DNA of 64,000 bases from Ophiura sarsii (taxonomy: Eukaryota; Echinodermata; Ophiuroidea; Amphilepidida; Ophiuridae): positions 17,627,992 through 17,691,991 of the forward strand of contig CM069447.1 in NCBI GenBank assembly GCA_035610835.1, in the 5' to 3' direction. Below, piece after piece: positions 35,047 through 50,300 of this stretch. How positions within the stretch are numbered: position 1 is the stretch's first letter; each line of letters opens with the position of its first letter. Below the pieces are notes generated by a model that ran no database searches, was not told the DNA's origin, and saw nothing but the letters and a program-made list of their open reading frames with translations. The position numbers and the translations under genes were made by a program.

Positions 35047-35310
35047 ATCAGCCCTTTTATGGCAAAAGAATGTATCTTATATGTAGTTTCCTAACAGTAT
35101 ACTTCCTTTTAACATGATCAAAGTTAGCTTTTTTCTCCATAAATCACGTAGTGGTAAAAGGCAGTATATTACTTTGATTGTCTTTACAAGTTGCAACCTT
35201 TTCCTAAGTGAGGATTATTGAACCAAGTTAACACAATCCATGTTAAAAGGAAGTATATCATTAGGAAAGTACTTATAAGATACATCCTTTTGCCGTAAAA
35301 GGGCTGACAT
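35047..35310. mobile_element. MITE just downstream of MCMBP
   Basis: ATCAGCCCTTTTATGGCAAA and its complement bound arms of about 70 bp that include ATACTTCCTTTTAACATG. It lies about 50 bp past the MCMBP stop codon, so it probably falls in the 3'UTR. Confidence 0.78.
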
Positions 35311-35356
35311 CCCCGGTGAGTAAATTATAGTGTTTCATTCTATATGTATCACTGAT

Positions 35357-35483
35357 TTATGATGATGTTGTACTAGCAGCCGCAGAAGCTTTTAATCTTG
35401 ATTTCCTTTCGGTCTCCATACGTTTGGCTCTCTCCCATACCTCTCTGGTTAGTAATGTCTGCCCTGTAGATAAACTCAGCAAC
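35357..35483 (-). CDS. MCMBP: MCMBP exon 14, stop codon
   Basis: Acceptor AATGCAG. Encodes [20 protein letters not shown] and a basic tail ending STTSS, then TAA at 35357-35359. Codon 593 (Arg) is shared with exon 13. Confidence 0.96.
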
Positions 35484-38299
35484 CTGCATTATAAAGAATA
35501 AAAAGACAACAGTTTACAATTCTGTATTATACTATTATACTCTCTGTCGTAGTCCCTTGCGAGCATATTTTGTTGTTGTTTGCGGGCGCGGTGCAAATAG
35601 CTTGACAGGCGCGAATAAGGTCACGTGCCGTCAATCACTGCGTGTGACGATTTCATGATTGACCAATTAGGATGCGCGATTATTTGTTTAAAGTGACCGG
35701 TACGCACTTCTGTGTTTACACACATTCGCACCTACCCATTGCAATGCGAACCTACGCACATACGTACGCATGATTTGATGGAATTTATGTTCAAGGCATT
35801 ATGACAGAGGGTATAGGCAACACACAAAAATACAAATACAGTTGAAAATTTGCAAAGCACGAACAATCAATTGTGTGAAAATTACCATAACAGTAACACA
35901 GTAACTGGGATATAGGTCAGATCCTTTGTATGCATATGTATCAACTTTGCTGTACCTTTTTGAAACAATATCAATTCAGATTAAACATGATAAAGTCAAG
36001 GTACTTTTGTGGTGAATATTTTCTTTTTCCAATCAAAACCACTGAGCTCAGTGAAAGTGTTAAAGGTGCGTGACCTGTTCTGGGCCAATTTGTTGCTGTT
36101 GAATGGATTTAATACTAAATTCTGTACACCCAATTTATTTTGCGAATATCTTGCATAAGGCGACGAAAATGCACTGTTGGTGAATTTTCAACAATTTTCA
36201 AGACATTTCAAGAATGTCCAATTTCTTGTTTCCTATAATTCTAGAATCGTATCGCCCTGTAACTTGGAATGTATTTACAATTTATGATCAGGAATTTAAA
36301 TCTGCAATAAAATCTGCTTCCAATTTTTTTTCAAGGATTGAGGGGGCGGGGCGTCTCCTGGAAAAGATCACATAATATACTTTTAAAAAGAAAATGACCT
36401 TCACTTTCTTTTTGATTCAACTAAAAACAGATTGTCAAAAAAGGTATTCATTTAAGGTTTATTTAACATTTCTACTTTTTTTAAATTTCAGGTAGTTATG
36501 ATAATTAACAAACCATGCAATGATCATGATGTGTTAGTTAAAGGTTAATAGATGCTACCGTCCAAACTCAGTTATCTGACCCCCATTAATCCATCCGGAT
36601 AACTCTGTTATCCAGCTGAATGATCCCCAAAGAAAATAAGTTTTTTTACAGCCTAATCATATTATTTTCACAATCTCAAGCATTTGAAGGCCGTTTTGTA
36701 ATGTAGTGCTGTTTAGTGCTTACATAATTCATTGTCACTTTAATTACCCCTCATTCAGAACCCTTCTATTGTCCAAATTTGAGCCCTTCACATTCAGGAC
36801 AGTCAAACGTCACATAATCTTGTGAGCTTCAACAACCTTACTTACCCAGTATAACACAATTTTTTCCCCCTTGACCTAAACTTAAGTCACTGTTATTGAG
36901 ACCACTTTAACACAGAGCACAATTATAGAGGGCGCACTCCTATAGAAATGGGTGCTTGAATAGGTGCTACAATACACTATAGAGGGCGGTATAATTACCT
37001 TGCCACCACTAGTAGAGAGTGGAAGTCTTCCTGAGTCTTGCAAACTTCAACTACCTTAACTTACCCTGTATAACACAATTATAGAGGGCGCACTCTTAGG
37101 TGCTACAATACACTATAGAGGGCGGTATAATTACCTTGCCACCACTAGTAGAGAGTGGAAGTCTTCCTGTGTCATGCGGGTCTGGTCTCCTTTACGAGCC
37201 TCAACAAAATCCTGCTCCACAATCTGGACAAAAAAATAATAATTCACAATTTATGCAACATGATCAAGCGAAATGAGTTGTATGTCGGCAGTTTTGAATT
37301 TTGATATTTGTCCATCATTTGAAAGCAGGTGAAAATGCAACAGTATGGTCTAAACACCGTTAAATTCAAACTTCTAGTAGTAAAACATAAACATTTGTCT
37401 CATCTTTTTACCTGTAACTCAAAATCAATATTCCCGACATACGACTCATTCCGCTTGATCACGTCACATTATGTGACCCAACATGAGTAAATGAGGTACA
37501 ATGCGGCAGTAGCTAAAATTGGTGTTAAGAGCAAAAATGTGGGACAAGGTCAAAATAAGTTGAATTCATAAAAAGTTGAATTTCTGACCTTTGATACACC
37601 TTGTAACCAACCAAAGATTCAAATTAATGAAAATAGAGAGTTAAACTACATTTTGAGGCAATTCATTTTCATTTACTTCTTTGATTTGTTAACAAAACCA
37701 AAAACTTTAAATGCCTATAACTTGACAATTTGTATTTGATGATTTGAGACAGTTACTTTTCATCATCTGTAACTTTGGTTTGGAACTTGACAATTTTTGT
37801 TGATGTTTTGAGACTAAGTGATTTTCAATAATCCGTAAGGTTGGCTAGGAATGTGATATAACATTGACTTTGGTACCTACATGTCCCTTAACACTTTCCA
37901 TGCGGCAGGCGTCTGCAGACGACATTCCAAAACTTCACAAAATGTTTCAAAAATGTGAACATTATTGAATCTCATTACCATATTTGGAATCACCATGAAT
38001 TGAAAAATGCATTGAAATAAGTACAAACATGCCTAGTATTAATTATGTCCTGTCATCCTTGAGATAGACCTTGAAATTTGGGAAAGGTTTCTGAGAAATC
38101 TGTTTTTATATGGTAAAACCAATAGCCTAGCCGCATGGAAAGTGTTATCTTATATAGACTCGTGTCCAACAGACCCTAAGTGCTGGATTCAGACCCGCCC
38201 CATAACAATTGGAAATAGACTTGAAATGGATCATCTTTGAGAAAAAAAATGAACCCATATTTTTACGGCTGTTGTCCCTCTTACAGTGGCGGCACTATG

Positions 38300-38337
<38 letters not shown>

Positions 38338-41300
38338 CAGTGGCGGCACTACGGGGGGGGGGGACAGGACAGGGCATTGGACAGGGTGGAGGAATGCCAC
38401 ATCCGTCAGTCCTGACCTTTGCCCCCAAACAATAAAAAATGTTGACTTTTAACGTCAAAATTAGCTTAGAATTGGTCTGAAATGTTTAATTCAGAACAAA
38501 TTACGCTAAATTTTGATTTTCTCCAAAGTGCACTTTGTGGAATTGGCAGGTTTTGCAAATAAACTCTTAAGTTCATTTCGAGGGTTTAGTGCAACTAAGT
38601 CCAATCTGCAATGGCTGCTATTTGTTAGATTGTGTTTTTTCAAGGGCATATCTAAAGCACCCTAAATATATATCATGTGGTAGCTATTGTAGATATGGCC
38701 TTTTCACATAACTGAGATGTAAGTGATATAATATCCTATCTGCTATTATAGTTGCCCTGTGTTACTGTTAGTTTATATCACGGAGTCTGCTATAGACTAC
38801 CGCACATGATAACATCTGGCAGCTATTGCAGATGGACCCTTGTTGCAATAAACCCTCGATTTGTTCCCTACCTTTTGAATATCATCGGATAGTGTGTACT
38901 CCAAGAACTGCATAGCGCCGAGAAACTTGCGTATTCTTTCCAGATTGACGGTGCCCGCGTTGAAATACCGCTGTATCGTATTCTGAATATCCGTCAAGCC
39001 GGATGAGATGTCCAGACGGGGCTGGAGGGTGACCTGAATATCATGCTGCAAAAAGTAAACACAATTAGAGAATAAAACATAGTTCTTACGGCGGCCATAC
39101 ACGACGACACAAATATGGTACAGCCTATACATTATAAGACCATCGTCTATAGCAAAACAGCTAAGAACTATGTTTTATTCTCATTCTTATTTAGTTTATT
39201 GGTTATTTTGATCTTTTATCATAAAATAACGCAGTTTGTTAGATTTATTTTAAACAAACAACAACAAATTTCCCCTTTATAAAATCGGCGAATCCAGCGA
39301 GCTGTTTTCCAACATCCTGCTTCAAATTAATCGCGTTCTTTAGCACACGCGCACCTGTCATCGCTGCGTTATACCACAACGCATACGGCGGCGACTTTGT
39401 GTAGGGCACGCTAACGCGATGACGCGTTGATCATACGCGCTGAAGGTATTATTTTTCGAATGAATTAAACCCCGCCCCAAACCGTGCACCATTGTCTCAT
39501 AATGTATGGGCGTGTCGGCTGAAAATCAGCCAAAAACCAATCAAATTGCCTGCTGACATCTCAAACCACACCCACTATATAAGAATAACAATTAAACACA
39601 ATTTTGTACGAGCATGAAGATCAGAATACTGTAAACGTGGACATTTTCACGAAAATTAAAAAAAGCAAATATATTTATTTTGTGTATAAGTCTAAGTAAT
39701 GAACTCTCAAATAGCGAATTTAAAAACAAGCGAAATGGATGAAAATCAGCAAAGTGCAAACATTTAATCGCGCGAAAATTACCACTTTTACAGAATATTG
39801 TAACAGCGAAAAAAATCGTATAATTCCACAATTTCGTCGTTACTATTTCATATTTTGAACAGCGGCCATGGATTAGTCTTTTATCGAACCTGACCTGGTT
39901 CAAATATTTAGAAGCCATCATAAAATTGCTGAGTGAATCCAAGAACAGTGAAAATACATTTCACAGGAATAAAGCAAAAACAACATTCAATTCTAGAAAT
40001 GTGTTATTGCTGTGTCATTGTCTGAATCACAGGCCGACGAGCACTAATGGACTTTGACCTTGCTCAATGTGTTATCTGGGGGTATTTGGCATTTTTTTGT
40101 TTTAATTCGTCGTCAAGGCGTACTACATAATTGTGTCTCATTTGAACATGTTAACGCAACGTTTTAACGCACATCCAGGAGCACAATGCGTCTCTTTTTG
40201 ATGGTGTGCATATATTTTGTATTGCTGAATATTTGCAATCCAGGCACAGCGTTGCATTTTTTAATCGAGTGTCGAATGTCACATAATAAATTGCGTCAGA
40301 TATTGGATTGGGGGGGGGGGGGCAGTGCAACTTCTAGAGTTTAGTATTCTTTAGTCTGAATACAGGATATTTAAGACTAAGACATCCAATGCAGGAATGG
40401 CGGGTTTATGGACAACATGTTGTAGCATTGAAACATATTCATACACTCTTAGTAGTGTCGAACCAATCAGAAAGCAAGAAAAGAAAATACGCGGAGTGCA
40501 TTGAAAGTGCCCCACACGCTTTGTTTTGATTCGTTGTTCAGGCATCGCGGGTTCGCCGATTTTCACTGCGGGTGTTAGCAAACTTGTTAACATGTTTTTA
40601 TCAGTTAATACATAGGTCAAAATTAGGCTCAAATTAGGTAAATGCATGCATATGGTTGTTTCTTGACAAAAATTAGAAAAATCAATGCACTTGCGCAAAT
40701 GTAAATATGCTCGCAATAGCACTCCCCTACGGGGTCGTGCCATTATTCACACATCAACATTGCATCGTCTAATTTCTCTTGAAACAACACAAACGCATTT
40801 ATTGACCTATAAATAAGGTCATAAACTTACAGGTAATAGAGACTTTCCTTCAGATAACACCAGTACTGTGACGTTGGCCGGGAAGTCAGTTTTGTGGAAA
40901 TTAAAGTCGTACTCCACCTTCTGCCAAGTGATGAGATTGCCCAAAGCTGTCAAATTTTGCACCCCTGCAAGAAAGAAAAAACGTCATCAGAAAAAATCTA
41001 GATCTATATATATATATATAAACCACATTATATGATCATTGGATTGTTAACACAGTCACTTTCCACGCGGCTATTGGTTTTACCAAACGTGACATGGCAC
41101 CACGAAATGGGTGGAAAGTAGCACTCTCGAGAAAAGGTAGTTCAAATGTCACCATATTCCTTGAAAAACAAGCTTTAAAATGATACCAAACATGACAAGG
41201 TTACAATTTGCGATTACAACAACAAACTTGATTATGTCTGTCAAAATCATTTTTATTTTCCTTATTTATAGCTGGAGAAAACAGCCTATATCTGATCACT

Positions 41301-44300
41301 ACAAAATGTGACTTTCCGCTCATTTTGTGGTGCCATGTCACAAATACAAAAACAGATTTTTCCGAAACCTTTCCCAACTGTTAAAGTTAAAATCTCTAGG
41401 ATTACTGAACCAATATTGGGCATGATTGTACTTATTTTAATGCATTTCTCATAGTGATTTCAAATATGGTAATTCAATTCAATAATGTTGACATTTTTGA
41501 AATATTTTGTGAAAGTTTGGAATGTCGTCTGCAGACGCCTGCTGCGTGGAAAGTGTTAAGAATAAGATCCTATAAAAGTTTTAAAATAAAAGAAGTCATC
41601 CGTGGTTGATATGTGGCGCCTTTTTGTGCGGTCACTATATTGCCTGTTTTGATGAATTTATTTGTTTGACAGGGACAGGGAGAAGGATGCTTTCTGCCAT
41701 GTTGTATTGTAAGCAAACTTTGGCATAGTAAAAAGTAGAAAAGAGAGTGGTAGGTGGCCTTTAACTTATTAACATATGACGGTTCCCTTCAACTTAGCAA
41801 AAACTTAACCTAACAGCCTACATGTACTTTCCAACTTGACCTGAGATAACTTTGGACCTTGGCATGTGACCTTTGATCTCGATAAAATATGAAGGTGGTC
41901 ATGTTACATCTATAATCCAGGTTTGGTTTTCCAATTGTGCTTTAATTTTTCAAAAAACTCCAAAAACTTAACCTAACTTAAACATAGACACCCACCCCCA
42001 CAGAATATTTGACTGGTAAGACAGTGTCGTAAAATCACTGCACAGAGAAAGAGAAATACATTTATAGTGTATAGCTCAATTCATGTTTTATATTTACAAA
42101 AGTTTAATAACATACGATGTGAATGATCCTAATATGAAGGGTCAGGTGGACAGTCAGGTTTGTCTTTTCTTCTTTTTTATCATCCTTTAAAATTGATTTC
42201 CTGATGCCTTAGTAGGTGTAAAGGATTATTATTTCTTAGATTCTCACCAGTGCTATTTATAGAAATACCACTAAGAAATTAAAATTTCTTAGCAAGAATT
42301 AACATTTCTCAGCAAGAATGATAATTTCTAAGCAAGAATTACAATTTCTTAACAAGAATTATAATTTCTCAACTTCTTACCAGTGGGATCTAGTTGCCCT
42401 GGTTCCATTGCCGTCTCATCCAGAACCAGATGCGTCCTCTCTGTCAGCTGGAGGGCGCCAGATTTCAACCTGTTGGCGGCGTAATCCTTCTTTGGACTCA
42501 GAAGAGCGGAATTCATATTTTTCAACGACAACGGAAACAGATGAGTCTGTCAAATAAATGAAAAAATAATTGTATTTTTTGAAATGTCAGATATTTTTTT
42601 GCAATTGGTTGCATTAAAATGAGCTTTGTTAATGAGCTTTGCAAATGAGTAAATTGGCATAGGCTAAATATTTAAAGGTAGGCATCCGATTGATTGCTGG
42701 CCCGATTTTCAACTTGATTTTTTTCTATTCTACATTAAGGGTCATCCTTAAAATAGTGGTATTCAACAGTTGGAGACTGGAGTTGAATAACTCCCAATGG
42801 TTCTTATTTTAGTTGCAGAAGGTGACATGTAATTTGCCCATTGGTGATTAACCACCTCTGGCAGTAATTCACTGCATTTTGGCCAATAACATCTATATAC
42901 AGAAATATTGAGAAAAATGTGGGGTTTCTTAACAAAATATATTGATGGGGCAAAAAAAGAAGCTACAGTGATCTGAAAATCCACTTTTTTTCTTCTTTTT
43001 CAGATCTTCTAAATTGCCTTACCTTACTAACAAGCTGCTGTAATTGACTATAAAGGAATGGGGTGAATTCTGGGAGTGCAGGGCAGCCGCTTAGGTTCAG
43101 GGTAAATTTTCCGAGCGCTGTGATGTCTCTCCTGGCATATCTATAAGGAAATGAAATAAACATGAATTTTTAACACTTTCCATGCAGCAAGGCGTCTGAA
43201 GACGACAGTTTCAAAATTTGATTCTTGCGCAATTATTTTTGTTACCAAATTTGTTGTCGAAATTGTGTCCAACATGTTTCAGGATGGCGAACGGCAAACA
43301 TGCAGGTGAACATTTAAGTGAGATTTACAGTAACAAAAATGCACAGATTTAACTAAATAAACCCATTTCAAGTGCATCTCCACTATAAATGTGCATTTAA
43401 AAATAAGAGTGATTTAGACGACAAGTTTTCTCAGTAAGCTTATTATTATTTTGTCGATCTCAGGTTTTGCAAATAAACACAAAAAATCCTGTATTTTGCA
43501 TTTGACTTTTCAGGCTTGCTACTGGAATCAAATGTTTTCTTCTTTTTTGCCTAATAAAACTTAGTAACATGTCTATAGATGAGGTGACATTTGTTGACAT
43601 TTAGGACGCCCTCTGTTGGTATGAGACAAAACACACCGGGCAAGAGTTCCTATAGTTTACATAGGCCAGATCAGGTTTTCTAACTAGATTGTGGTGTCAC
43701 AGCAAATTGTTATCAAAGCTGTCTTTAAACTTGCTTAGGAATGCTATAAGCTATCGTATTTCACAAAAAAAACCTGAAACTAAATGAGTTTTACAATTCA
43801 TTAGAAAGAAATTTCATGTTGTCTTCATTAACTTTACTGTATATTCTGCCTGGAGGGTAACAACAGAGGGTGTCCCATTTGTAAATACATGACATCATAG
43901 GTCACCTCATTGTCTATACTTACACACATGAAATGAGATGTAGTAATAAGTAGTCTGCCGCAAATGCATCCCCTAAACACAGCTGCTGTAGCAACAGTCT
44001 TAGCTGGTCCCGGACCACTCCTGCTTCTTGTAAGACACCGTCAACAACTGTACACACAAAAAGGAGTTGAAAAATGTCAAGCACCAACGTCATTATAATG
44101 ATCCATGAAGTTAATACTTTCCACGCGGCAGACGACATTTACAAATTTCACAAAATGTTTCAAAAATGTCAACATTATTGAGTTTCATTACCATATTTGG
44201 AATCACCATGAGAAATGCATTTAAAGAAGTACAAACATGCTTAGGATTGGAACAGTAATTCTTGAAATATATTTTGAAATTTGGGAAAGGTTTCTGACAA

Positions 44301-47300
44301 ATCAATTTTGAATGGTAAAACTAATAGCCACGTGGAAAGCGTTAATAAGAGTCAACCGTATCTCATTCCACCTCAAGTGCAAATGTGATACGTCAGAGCG
44401 TATATAACACTACATTTAGGCACAAAAAAAAATTGTTATGTTGTCCTCGACCGCCCGCTCGTCATTTTAGGGCCGCTCCGATTTTTTTTTTTTTTCAGAT
44501 TTTTTTTATTATTATTTTTTTTCCCCAGATTTTTTTTCCAGATTTTTTTCAGAATTTTTTTTTAACAGTTTAAATGGCATTAATATTAAATTAAGTGTTT
44601 ATAACATATATGTGCGGCTCTTAGAGTGATTTTAACTTCTTGTTGGCTGAACTTTGAGCATCTGCTGGTAAAAGAAAATTAACTTATTTTCGCAATTCTC
44701 ACGCTTTAACCAGCTAACCGCGAAAATAATAACACAAGAAATTTGTTTTTCCCGTATAGGTCTACTAAAGAGTCAATAAGCAAACACTCACTTAGTAAAT
44801 CCCATCACTGTGATCCTGCATTGCCTGTATTATAGGTGAAGTTGTTCCAATTTTCCCTCCCTTTTAGAGCAGGATTAGAGCAGGAGATACATGGGGTTTG
44901 CACGGGAATCTTTTGTTCTGTTAAAGCAGGATCCTGTCAAATACAGGTTCCTGCGTTTAAACTTTTTCCATAGACCATTTCAAATTGAGATCGGAAATCT
45001 TCGGAAAAACAGGTCACGTGGAGTAGGTGCGTTGCGCGTTCTTCGCAACAGTTGATCGCGTTCACAGCATTGCCCTAGTTAATTGTCCGCCTATGTTTAC
45101 ATACACGCTTGCACACATGAGAAGTAAAACGTGGAACGAGACTATTTTGTTTTTTTATCAACAAAGCCGCTGACGGACAAATTCCAAATGTATCGAGCAG
45201 ACGGTAAAAAGTGAAAATATTACCCCAAATCTCTTGCATCTCACTCGTTTTTGTAACTGAAATGCCGCAACATCAACTTTGTGAGGGATACAATCTATCA
45301 CCAACACCAGCGCAATCTACCACACGGGCAGACGGGTGAAAAACATGTTGTTTTTCTCCGGCACATGGCCATGACCTGTCAGGTCATGGAACCGAGTGTG
45401 GCTAATCGGAAACATTCGGGTGGTCGTATATTTTCGGATTTGAAATGGTCTATAGGGTTACTACATGTACAAATCGGGAATTTCAAAACAACCGAAACAG
45501 CTGAACAACTGCAACGCATGAAAAATGATCAATAAATAACAATTGTTACCTTTCAGTCAAAAAAATATCATTTCAGCAATTATCTTTACCCTTTGGTTTC
45601 ATAAAATGCTGAAAATCCAGAGAATTTCAATCTCTTCAAACTTAATTAAAGTAGATTTATTTTCTGTGTGTGATATGGTTAACTGTTTAACTTATCAATT
45701 TGCTGATGCCAATTATTTGAAAACAAATAATTATATGATAGAAAGTGAAACAAATTTCTTTGGAAGGTTTTGAACTATTGACTACAAATGGAATGCTGTA
45801 AAACAAGTTTAATTTCGCGAGCAATTTAATTTCGTGAATGGCTCAAATTCGCGAAATTATATTGCCGCAAATTAATGTGTTTGAAGATGATAGTAGTGGT
45901 AGCATAATTCGCCAGCCTGTACATTGGATACAAATTGATACAGGTATCCATACAAACAAAGCTTAATATGACACGCACGGTATATTTTTAAAGTCATTGT
46001 AATGATATCTGCTGAAAATCATGTTATATTTGACATTTTTTTAGTTCAGAATTGTCGTATTTGCGATTGATTTACTCTCTAATATCGCGACAGATTCATC
46101 CGTGCATATTTTATACAGTTTTAGTTTCCTCTTTTGCAACCAGCACCGGTCCGTGCTAGCAAAACACATGACAATTGACATTGAAGAAAAACACACAGCG
46201 TCAGTTGCCTTGTGTAATGCCTGCTTGAACCATAATATACTACTACCATAGGATCAGTATGCTAAATACAACTATTGTTGGTAATAGATGTGCCTCCGAA
46301 AGGCACGGAATAGCTCAAAATTCGGACAAAAGACATTGTTGTATGTCTTTTAAAATTGAGTGTCGGGTTCAAAATTTGACAATTTCTTTTTATGTGTGGC
46401 AATTTTTATTTTTTTTAGTAAATAAAATTTTAGATATACGAAATTAATTTGCCGCGAAATTAGTGATGATTAGCAATCCGCGAAAAAACATGGCGCGAAA
46501 TAAACTTGTTTTACAGTACTTACATGGTTTAGTATCATTTGAGGCTAGGTCTGATGGCAGTAATGGGTTGACATGTTGTAATCTCTGTGATAATAAGACG
46601 TGTAACCTCGGTACAAGTGACGGGGGTGGTGAATGGGCTGATTCTTCTTCGTCCTCGATTCCTTCCATTACGTCTTCGGGTTCCCCTACCGCTGATGCCC
46701 TGCAACAACAAAACAAGCTAGGGATAAATAAACCACCTTTCGCTAAAACAAACCCCACTTTTTCATCCCACAGCACATTTTTTCAAAAGTTGTCTAAATA
46801 AAAATTTTAAAAAATTCCATTCACCTAACATCAACACATTGCATAACTGTAAGTGTTTATTCTAGACATTTAGTTTGAATTTAGTTTCAAAAGAAAAATG
46901 ATGGTTCATTCCATCATACTATGAAATATAAAAAGGGCTTTTCTTTTGTGTCTCAATCAGTACATTGGAAGCCTCCGCATCTGGCGAGGTGAACAGCGAG
47001 CGCTGCCTGAACGTGTATGTTACAAAAACAGCAATACATGATTATGTTGGTTTGTTGAGGAATCGAACCTGGTATTCCTGCGTGGGAGCCCTAGAGCGTA
47101 GCGTGGGCACTATGCTACACTGGATTAACTGTTAAGGCAAAGTCGTCGATCAAAGATGTATTTAGTATGGAGATCAATTTTTTTGCCCATTGCTGATCCC
47201 CATACTAAAACATTATAATAATGGAGCGATTTGCATTTTAAACAATGTGAATTGTTCATTAGGACACCAGCTTCTTGTGGGTGCTGTTCACAATCACCAA

Positions 47301-50300
47301 TCACTCCAGTATATTATGTGCGCTACAGCTGTGATAGCTTAGCAGAAATGTTTGGCAAGTTATACGGTGGTTTCATATTTAAGAATGGTTACAGCACAGC
47401 CTGAAATCAGACTGAAATGCTATGCGATGTGGGAAGATCATCGAGGCTGCTGTGAAGCAAACCCTAGATTTTGAAATCCCACGAAAACTATGAAACCTGT
47501 ACTCTGGTGTTTCTGCAAGTCTTCTGGGTGCTGTTGGTAGTTGAAGGCAAGTGTTTGTACTGTTTAGTTGGACTGACAAGAACTGCATGACATTGATACC
47601 ATTTAAATTGCCATTTAGTTGGCTTGACAAAAAAACACATGTCATTGATACCATATAATTTGCTTCGTTTAGTTGGACTGACAAGAACTATGACATTGAT
47701 ATATTTGCTCCCCCCTTTTCACCCTCTGCTGCTTAAGACCCCAATTTTATTGAAAATTCAAAAAACCCAACTTTCGCATTCAAAAGCCCCAAATTCTTTG
47801 AAAATTTTGCATTCTAAAAACAAAAAACAAAATCAAAAAATGTGCGTTATTGCTAATCAAAATTGAACTATAGGCCAGTTCTCAAGACCTACTTTTTTGA
47901 AGAAAAAAAAAGTTTCTAAGACCTTATTTTTCGTCATAAAATCCATTCAGTTCTGTAGCCCCCTTTTTGAGACCCTGGGCGGCACACCCCTACAAAAAAA
48001 AAAGTTGAGTCCCCCCCCCCCGGCACCATTGACATCATCACCCAAACTCTGATTAGTCGCAACTTACCCATTTGAAAAGCTGGCAAGTCCTGGATCCACT
48101 GACAGCACTCCTATAAACTCCACCATTTCATTCACTTTGAAGTCATCTATTGCATCATACACCTGGCAAAATAATAATAGACAAAAAATCTTAATTTTAA
48201 TATTGTGACACGATCTGTGAAAACCCGTCGGATGTCGCAAAATGTGAACTAGGGATTATGGGTAAAATGTAAAAATTAAAATAAAAAATAATATTTTTTC
48301 TTAAATTTTTGTTTAAAGATTGTTTAGAAAATTAATTTCCAATACTTTGTGTCATCATCTTTTATGAAATTTCACCTTCATAAACTTACTTAAGTCACTT
48401 TTATAATTAACCTTATAATGTTATTCTATTGAAATATGTATCTTTTTGGCCTGTTTTAATGATTTCTTGTTTTGTAGCTTTTTATGACATCACAATCATC
48501 ATTCACTCATAACTTTTTTTGTAGTGATCATAGAAAAATGATCGAAACAGTTCTGTAATCAGCACAGTTTCAGCTTTCTTATGATATCATAAATATCTCC
48601 AATATGAAAAATCCCACCATGTGGCGGGTTTTCACAGATCGCATCACAATAGAAAGAAGATTTCAAACATTTTGTTCACACTTTTTCCAACAACAAAAAA
48701 GTTTTTTGAAAACAAATAATGCTCGAGTGACTAACGTAGTGCTATACTACCCATGCAATGCATGACAGTTTGAATTTGAATTAGTCCGCACAGGGGAAAT
48801 GTGCAGTGGTCAATACGGGACAAATACGGGATATGTGCATGGTAAGCCTTAAAAAAAAAGTTTGATTGGCGTAACATAGAAAGAAAGAAAAAAGGGTAGG
48901 TAGGTCCGATTTTTTTAAAAAAATCTATAAAACGTCTATTTTTATATACCAGCACACATATACCATACAGACATAAACAAATGGCACAAATACACATTTT
49001 CACTGTTTCTCTGACACATTTGTTTATTGGGTGTTTTTTTCTTTTTATCACACAAAGAAAAAAAAGAAGAAAATAAATGTTTAGTGTCGGCGGTAAAAAT
49101 AGGGGTCGGTCGGGTTACGCCAATCAAACAAATTTGTTTTTAGGCCTAACCTTCAGGTCTTTTCTCCCGCGTTGGAAATGTCACTGATTTTCATTAAAGG
49201 TAGATGTTCCGATTTTCAACTTGAAGTTTTCTATTCTACATGAAAGGTCATCCTTGAAAAAGTTGTGTTCCAAAGTTTGAGTTGCATAGCTCTAATGGTT
49301 CTTATTTTAGACGCACAAGATGCTGTGAACTGTACCCATTGAGTAGTACACAAACTATATCGGTGGTTACCACCATTCGCGGTACTTCAACGTTATTTCA
49401 TCGATTTCTCCGATTTAGGCCGTCAAATTTCAGTATGATGATGATATGAAAAGCTCCGTATGTTTGAAATAATTCTGTGTTACGAAAATGTGATCGGGTC
49501 ATCTACCTTTAACTGGTGCTCACCATGGCTTAAATCTTTGTGGTTTTGTGACAAATGTGGAACAAAATTGTGCACAAAAAGATTCATCCAAATGTCTATC
49601 TAGTCTGTTTGTTCCAAAAAAAAATCGCAGTCACTCTATAGGACAAAAACAAAGTGTATAACATTCTTTTGGTGAGCTCTCTATTTTATTTTTCTCACCT
49701 TCACCAGGCAAGCTGGACCTTTCTCTCCAGGCAGAGGGAAATTTAAATCTGGCTCTGCTGCCACCGTGCTTCCCTGCGCATTCTCCTCCGTCTCTGTCCG
49801 CGTCCTCTTGTCAGTTTCTTTGGTCTCTTTGTTTGTTTCCATGGCATCGCCCCCTGCTGACACTGCTGCATTATGGGAGGAAGTTGCCTGGGGTTCATCT
49901 TCCTCTAGTGCTCGTTTGACCCTTGACCCTGGCGTTGAGGTCGAAGGCACGGATTGATGTTGACATCTCTCGGCATAGGCGTGGAGATGATTAAGGGAAA
50001 TAATAATGCAATGCAAAAACTATTATGAACTCATTAAAAACCCCTGAGAACTACCGGCCGATTGGTTAAAAAGATGGATACATCATTTATTGCACCAATG
50101 AGAGATATTGTTAGAATAATTGTATCCCTGATAAAGATGGTAGTGAAACATTTCACAAGCTCGATTTGAATTGGCTATTCATATGAGTACATCTTGTAAT
50201 AAACCAATCAGAACCACTGTAAGATAGACAGGTAGACCCCAGGGGGTTAAAGTTTGGCAAAGAAAAATCCCAATCCTGTTTTATTGTGCAAACTGACCTC

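Noticed and set aside
45281..45535. 84-residue open frame
   Set aside because: Lies mostly in a MITE within MCMBP intron 7; no recognisable motif.
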